DNA from: Armatimonadaceae bacterium
GTDB lineage: Bacteria > Armatimonadota > Armatimonadia > Armatimonadales > Armatimonadaceae
Direction: 5' to 3'
DNA: 17,459 nucleotides
Assembly (NCBI GenBank): GCA_030446525.1
Contig: JAUJNC010000139.1
Location: 1 to 17,459, forward strand
Shown here in pieces: positions 14,144 through 17,459 of this stretch. Each line of letters begins with the position of its first letter. The stretch's first letter is position 1. The translations under genes and the position numbers were made by a program. A model generated the notes under the pieces. It did not search any database, was not told the DNA's origin, and saw nothing but the letters and a program-made list of their open reading frames with translations.

Positions 14144-15635
14144 TCTCCGCGTCGGTGAGCCCGGAATACGCCTTGCCGACGTTGAGCAGGGTCGGGTCGG
14201 TCTCTCCGCGCGCACGGCGAAGGTGTAGTCGGACAGGAAGCGGCTGCGCCGCCCCTCGCCCACCTGGGCGGCGGTCACGACCACGTCGAGCGTGCTTCAG
14301 CGCCCGCTTGATCTTGAGTTGCTCGCGCCCGCGCCGGCCGGGTTTGTACGGCGAGCGCGGGTCTTTGACCATCAGCCCCTCGTTGCCCCGGGCCCGCGCG
14401 GCTCCGAACGCGTCGTCGAGCCCCGCGATCCCGGAGAACCGCTCGGAGGCCGCCCGCCGCACCGCCTGCCCGTCCGCGGCGAGCGACTCGAGGACGGCCC
14501 GGCGCCGGTCGAAAGGGTCCTCGAGGAGCACGCGCCCGCCGGCGTAGAGCACGTCGTAGGCCACGAAGGCGACCGGCACCTGTGCGAGAAGCTCCGCGGG
14601 CAGGGTTTTGCGCCCCAGCCGCTTTTGCAGCGCCTGGAAAGGCAGGACGCGCTCGCCCTGGACCGGCACGATCTCCCCGTCCAGGAGCAAGCCGTTTGTC
14701 TCGTCGTCCGCACGCGCGGGCAGGAGCGCCGCGAGCGCGGGCACGAGATCGGCAAAGCTCGGGGTGATCTCGTCGAGCGTGCGCGAGAAAAGCGCCACCC
14801 GCCTCCGGGCGTGGACGACGCCGTGGAGCGCGTCGTCGCCGGGGGCGGCGGGGGCCACGTGCGCCTGGGCGCGGATGCCGTCGAACTTGTCCTCGACGGC
14901 GAAACCCTGGGGCATCTGCTTGGCCACCTCGGTCAGGTGTTCGGCCGCCGTGGCCAGCATGAACTTGATCGGGTGGAACAGCCGCATGCGCGCCGTGTCC
15001 AGGCGGCCGTGCCGCGCCAGCAGGGCCGTTTCGCCGATGTCGCCGGTCAGCATGTTGGTCCACTGCACGCGGCCCACGTCGACCCCGGCCAGGCGCGCGA
15101 TCCCGTCCTCGACCGCGCCTTCCTTGAGCCCGATGCGCAGGTCGCCCGCGAGCATCTTGACCAGGTACTTCGCCTCCAGCGCGGTCGCGCGGCGCAGAAC
15201 GTCGGTGACCTGCTCGACCTTGCGTTTGGTCCCGGCCGTCGCGGCCAGCGTTTCCAAAAAGGCGGCCACGCCGGCGAGTGTCAGCGCCGGCGTGTCGGGG
15301 GCGCCGGCGAACGCCTCCGCGGCCACATCGCCGGCGTCCCCGAGCGCGACCAGCCGCGCCCGCAGCGCGGGCTCGTCCGCGCCGGTCGCCGACAGGATCG
15401 CGGCGAGCAGGGCGGCCCCGCCCACGTTGACGGTACGCTGGTCGCGCAGCGGGAAGGCGTAGCCGGCGAAGTAGCGGGCCGCGTGCAGCAGGTCGTCGTC
15501 CCCGAGCGACGTGAGGTAGTCACCGAGCAGGGCCGCCTTCTCCAGGCGCTTCGTGGTCGCGCCGATGCGCTCCGCGGTTTCGGCGAAACGGAGGAAAGCG
15601 CCCTCCGCACCGGCGAGGCCCGGCGTCCTGCTCAC
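13824..15635 (-). CDS. ATP-dependent DNA ligase
   Basis: The 603-codon frame has a helical N-terminal DNA-binding domain (FAETAERIGATTKRLEKAAL at 17-36), an adenylation domain with motif I EDKFDGIR (catalytic K250, 248-255), motif III ALFSRTLDE (281-289), LLLDGEIV (317-324), YDVLY, motif IV EGLMVKDP (419-426) and motif V KIKR (441-444), then an OB domain. It seals nicks in DNA using ATP and belongs to the archaeal/LigB-like type found in many bacteria as a repair ligase. Between about 14290 and 14212 two compensating shifts replace the family sequence LDVVVTAAQVGEGRRSRFLS (present in the other frame at 14284-14225) with unrelated residues 450-475. The last 35 residues after TVRRLAQ also look non-native. 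The GTG start at 15635 overlaps the stop of the aldo/keto reductase gene (GTGA), indicating translational coupling. Confidence 0.85.
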   Translation of the reverse strand: MSRTPGLAGAEGAFLRFAETAERIGATTKRLEKAALLGDYLTSLGDDDLLHAARYFAGYAFPLRDQRTVNVGGAALLAAILSATGADEPALRARLVALGDAGDVAAEAFAGAPDTPALTLAGVAAFLETLAATAGTKRKVEQVTDVLRRATALEAKYLVKMLAGDLRIGLKEGAVEDGIARLAGVDVGRVQWTNMLTGDIGETALLARHGRLDTARMRLFHPIKFMLATAAEHLTEVAKQMPQGFAVEDKFDGIRAQAHVAPAAPGDDALHGVVHARRRVALFSRTLDEITPSFADLVPALAALLPARADDETNGLLLDGEIVPVQGERVLPFQALQKRLGRKTLPAELLAQVPVAFVAYDVLYAGGRVLLEDPFDRRRAVLESLAADGQAVRRAASERFSGIAGLDDAFGAARARGNEGLMVKDPRSPYKPGRRGREQLKIKRALKHARRGRDRRPGGRGAAQPLPVRLHLRRARGETDPTLLNVGKAYSGLTDAEITELSGWFVAHTLQEFAHGKVRLVEPRIVLEVTFDRVQPSTRHKSGYALRFPRILRVRHDKPVDEIDTLETVRRLAQGGRTRGGGHDGTGVLAGPGGMTEADQGHR

Positions 15636-16567
15636 GAGGGGGTTCCCGCCGCGGCCTGCGCCGCCTCATCGAGGCGCCGCTTCGCTTCGGCGTAGGTGTC
15701 GGCGGGCAGGGGGCCGCGCCTGGCCGCTTCGACGTTTTCGCGCAGGTGCTCGGGGCTCTTGGTGCCGACGATGTTGGTGCTCATGCCGGGGTGGGTGTTG
15801 GTGAAACGCAGCAGGAACTGCGTCCGGCCCTCGCCCGGCTCCAGCAGCTCGTCGAGCCGGGCCGCCTCCCACAGCGCCCACTTCTCCTTGTTGCCCCGGC
15901 CGCTCCCCGGCTCGCCGCGCGCCACGCCGCCGCGCACGATCACGCCCGCCCCGGCGTCCGCCGCCGTCCCGATGATCGCCTCGTGCGTGCGCTCCAGGGC
16001 CGAGTAAGGGATCTGGAACACGTCGAAGACGTCCCAGCCGATGTACACCTCCAGGTGGGGTACGGTCGAGGAGCAGCCGATCCAGCGCACCTTGCCCTGC
16101 TGCTTCATCTCCTGGAGGGCCGGCACCAGGTCGCCCTGTTCGCACTGCTCCACGCTCGGGTTGTGGAGCTGCATCACGTCCACGTAGTCCGTCTTCATCC
16201 GCTCCAGAGACTGGTGCAGGCCGCGGAACAGGTTCTCGCGCGTCCACTCGTGCGGCGTGTCGTCGGTCTTCTCGTCCCGGTACGTCACCTTGCAGCCGCA
16301 CATGGTCGCCAGGTAAAAATCGGAGCGCCGGTGCGCCAGGAAGCGGCCGATGAACTCCTCGCTGCGCCCGTAGTCGTTGGCCGTATCGATGAAGTTGATC
16401 CCCGAGTCCACCACGGCGTTCAGGATCGTCTGCGCCTCCTCGTCCGTGACCGGCCGGCCGCCCCAGATGCGCGTGCCGCGCACCTCCATGGCGCCGTAGC
16501 CCAGCTTCGTGACCGTCGGCCCCGTGCGACCCAGCGTCGCCGTCGGCAGCCCGCTCGCGTTTGACAT
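15632..16567 (-). CDS. Aldo/keto reductase with Met at the catalytic Lys position
   Basis: The 311-residue product has the AKR barrel: LGRTGPTVTKLGYGAMEVRG at the start, FIDTANDYGRSEEFIGRFLA with D61 and acid Y66, DVMQLHNPS with H135, RWIGCSS, FQIPYSALER, and NADP-binding-region motifs late (GTKSPEHLREN). AKRs reduce aldehydes or ketones with NAD(P)H through an Asp-Tyr-Lys-His tetrad. Here the strand that should read LATKCG reads LATMCGC, putting Met89 where Lys is expected; the codon is ATG instead of AAG. The ATG start at 16567 follows GAGGAG and a good promoter (16629-16658). It heads an operon with the DNA ligase (4-bp overlap). Either a non-canonical enzyme, an inactive one, or a single base error. 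Confidence 0.85.
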   Translation of the reverse strand: MSNASGLPTATLGRTGPTVTKLGYGAMEVRGTRIWGGRPVTDEEAQTILNAVVDSGINFIDTANDYGRSEEFIGRFLAHRRSDFYLATMCGCKVTYRDEKTDDTPHEWTRENLFRGLHQSLERMKTDYVDVMQLHNPSVEQCEQGDLVPALQEMKQQGKVRWIGCSSTVPHLEVYIGWDVFDVFQIPYSALERTHEAIIGTAADAGAGVIVRGGVARGEPGSGRGNKEKWALWEAARLDELLEPGEGRTQFLLRFTNTHPGMSTNIVGTKSPEHLRENVEAARRGPLPADTYAEAKRRLDEAAQAAAGTPS

Positions 16568-16628
16568 CGTCCTGCTCCTCTCGTGTCCGCCCCACCGAAC
16601 CCCTGGGAACGGCGGCGCGGTTGGGACT

Positions 16629-16658
16629 ATTATGGACGAACGCCAGCGTCAAGGTCAA
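16629..16658 (-). promoter_or_regulatory. Promoter of the aldo/keto reductase-ligase operon
   Basis: On the minus strand TTGACC (16658-16653) and CATAAT (16634-16629) are 18 bp apart, about 60 bp before the ATG at 16567. A second TTGACG overlaps the spacer but is too close to the -10 box. Confidence 0.55.
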
Positions 16659-16724
16659 GAGGCTTCGGCGCCTGGTCAGCCGCCCGCCCGGGCGCCCAGG
16701 CACATCGGCGCGGGCGACCGGACT

Positions 16725-16754
16725 TTGACTATGCGACGGAAGTGTGTCTATAAT
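16725..16754 (+). promoter_or_regulatory. Near-consensus promoter of the DUF433 antitoxin gene
   Basis: TTGACT (16725-16730) and TATAAT (16749-16754) with an 18-bp spacer form the best promoter in the window. Transcription would start near 16761, leaving a leader of about 60 nt. The leader has a small stem (CCGGG 16793-16797 with CCCGG 16806-16810) touching the ribosome binding site GGGGAGA. Confidence 0.65.
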
Positions 16755-16821
16755 GTCTTTAACTCTAACGAGAAAGCAAAGCGAGGGAAGTACCGGGGCG
16801 CCGCACCCGGGGAGAAACACC

Positions 16822-17118
16822 ATGCCGCAAATACAACCGAAAGAAGCGCTGCTTGCCCCTGCGGAGGAGACGGATACCGAACTGGTTCCCTCGACGGACC
16901 CGCGCGCCGGCATCATCTCCATCGATCCGGAGCGCCGGAGTGGCATTCCCTGCTTTGCGGGAACCCGGGTTCCCGTGCAAGACCTGTGGGAGTATCTCGC
17001 GGAAGGGGAGAATCTGGACGCTTTCCTCGACAGCTTCCCCACCGTCACGCACGGGCAAGCCGTTGAGGCCATACGCATAGCGGGTGAGAAGCTTCTTGAG
17101 GGTCTGCCGACCCGGTGA
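16822..17118 (+). CDS. DUF433 antitoxin
   Basis: The 98-residue product starts at ATG 16822 behind GGGGAGA. Residues about 30-95 carry the DUF433 pattern: IISIDPERRSGIPCFAGTRV, then PVQDLWEYLAEGENLDAFLD, SFPTVTHGQAVEAIRIAGEKL. DUF433 is a small winged-helix-like domain that acts as the antitoxin (and likely DNA-binding autorepressor) of DUF5615 (Mut7-C/PIN-like) toxins. An in-frame upstream ATG exists near 16744 but lies before the expected transcription start, so it is not used. The first 30 residues (PQIQPKEALLAPAEETD) are a non-conserved tail. The stop overlaps the next start (GTGA, 17115-17118), the typical antitoxin-toxin coupling. Since the toxin is disrupted by an insertion sequence, this is now an orphan antitoxin. 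Confidence 0.85.
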   Translation: MPQIQPKEALLAPAEETDTELVPSTDPRAGIISIDPERRSGIPCFAGTRVPVQDLWEYLAEGENLDAFLDSFPTVTHGQAVEAIRIAGEKLLEGLPTR

Positions 17119-17168
17119 AGATCCTCTTTGACGAAGATACGCCGCGGCCTTTACGAAACCCGAGTCAT
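17115..17168 (+). pseudogene. DUF5615-like toxin start, interrupted by an insertion sequence
   Basis: GTG 17115 overlaps the antitoxin stop and opens VKILFDEDTPRPLR, the beginning of DUF5615 (PIN/Mut7-C-like nuclease) toxins, whose first acidic residues (FDED) help bind metal. The resemblance lasts through R at 17154-17156 and perhaps to NPSHEL (17157-17174). Beyond that the DNA is the end of a transposase gene running on the other strand, and the frame stops at about 17221. A full toxin is roughly 110-120 residues (from memory), so most of it is lost or lies on the far side of the IS, outside the window. The insertion point is somewhere between 17157 and 17176. The toxin should be inactive. 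Confidence 0.65.
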
Positions 17169-17175
17169 GAGTTGG

Positions 17176-17412
17176 TCAGGCCGGTAGAATACCGGCTTGG
17201 CACAGGTTGTAATGCAGCATCTTGAGCTTGATCGTGTTCCACAGACCGTGCCAGGAGCGCGAGAACACCCGGTCCACGAACCGGCCCCACAGGCCCGAGA
17301 ACACGGTCTCGATGCGCTCGCGCACACGGCTGACGAGCGCCCGCTGTTCTTTGGGGGCATGGGCAGGCCTCACCAGCAGCAGGCCCAACTCGTCCCAGAG
17401 CAAAGGCTCTAG
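17176..17412 (-). pseudogene. Transposase C-terminal part (IS982/IS4-like), partial
   Basis: The frame reads DAKELEPLLWDELGLLLVRP, ERIETVFSGLWGRFVDRVFS, SRSWHGLWNTIKLKMLHYNL and ends CQAGILPA with TGA at 17178-17176. The ERIETVFS block holds the Glu of a DDE catalytic triad, and the following helix-rich tail (RS..GL......K.L.YNL) is typical of IS982- and IS4/IS5-like transposases. Upstream, at about 17413, the frame is broken: the DNA before it encodes LDGGIVLADLGK in the next frame, so one base is missing or extra in GGAAAGACG. The N-terminal part lies beyond the window. Exact IS family not certain. Confidence 0.6.
17181..17195. repeat. Perfect 6-bp hairpin at the IS end
   Basis: CCGGTA-GAA-TACCGG overlaps the last codons of the transposase. 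A hairpin next to the element end could be part of the transposase recognition site or a terminator shielding the element from outside transcription. Confidence 0.45.
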
Positions 17413-17459
17413 TTCCTTGGCGTCTTTCCCAGGTCCGCCAGCACGATGCCCCCGTCCAG

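Larger units (their letters stand above)
17157..17459 (-). mobile_element. End of an insertion sequence entering from the right edge
   Basis: DNA from here to the window end belongs to a transposase gene on the minus strand, and the left boundary coincides with loss of toxin homology. The element's other end and any target duplication are outside the window. The perfect hairpin 17181-17195 lies next to the end. Confidence 0.6.

Noticed and set aside
14292..15695. Plus-strand open frame of 467 codons opposite the DNA ligase
   Set aside because: Low-complexity Arg/Gly/Ala/Gln composition; the ligase motifs are on the other strand.
15666..17078. Minus-strand open frame of 470 codons across the aldo/keto reductase region
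   Set aside because: It is the reductase read in another frame joined to antisense of the antitoxin; no family resemblance.

Overview
The window looks like a piece of an Armatimonadota (formerly Armatimonadetes) chromosome or metagenome contig. The main clue is an intact prepilin-type DUF1559 protein at 7206-8069, with the N-terminal pattern [13 protein letters not shown] followed by [14 protein letters not shown], which I associate with that phylum. A second DUF1559 tail at the left edge and a DUF6785/6784-type membrane protein fragment fit the same source. Coding DNA is strongly GC-rich. All assignments come from reading the sequence; no database search was possible.

Layout. 1-1184: the tail of one DUF1559 prepilin and a decayed polytopic membrane protein. 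1185 to about 2640: a degraded insertion sequence whose transposase (ISNCY-like) breaks into several frames after 2135. 2641-4450: a gene-poor, visibly less GC-rich stretch with no convincing gene but several palindromes. 4454-5494: two gene fragments, an AidB-like acyl-CoA dehydrogenase N-terminus on the minus strand and a beta-barrel protein lacking its front end. 5491-9929 is the intact core: a VOC (glyoxalase-fold) protein; a divergent LacI-family regulator with a good promoter and a 16-bp operator-like palindrome; the DUF1559 prepilin; a Tat-exported TIM-barrel sugar isomerase/epimerase-like protein; and, convergent, a VTT/DedA-like membrane protein with an apparently leaderless start.

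10027-13597 holds a former or mis-sequenced operon: an unrecognised protein (one or two genes), a GCS2-type glutamate:amine/cysteine ligase, and a class-I glutamine-amidotransferase-like gamma-glutamyl hydrolase (peptidase C26). All are interrupted by many single-base indels although their motifs are preserved once frames are stitched. A ligase that makes gamma-glutamyl bonds beside a hydrolase that cuts them suggests a small gamma-glutamyl conjugation/deconjugation pathway. This is the most interesting functional hypothesis in the window.

13824-16567 (minus strand): an aldo/keto reductase overlapping an ATP-dependent DNA ligase by 4 bp. The reductase has Met where the catalytic Lys is expected, and the ligase has a compensating pair of frameshifts. 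16725-17459: a DUF433 antitoxin with a near-consensus promoter and a 4-bp overlapping DUF5615-like toxin start. That toxin is cut after about 14-18 codons by an insertion sequence entering from the right edge.
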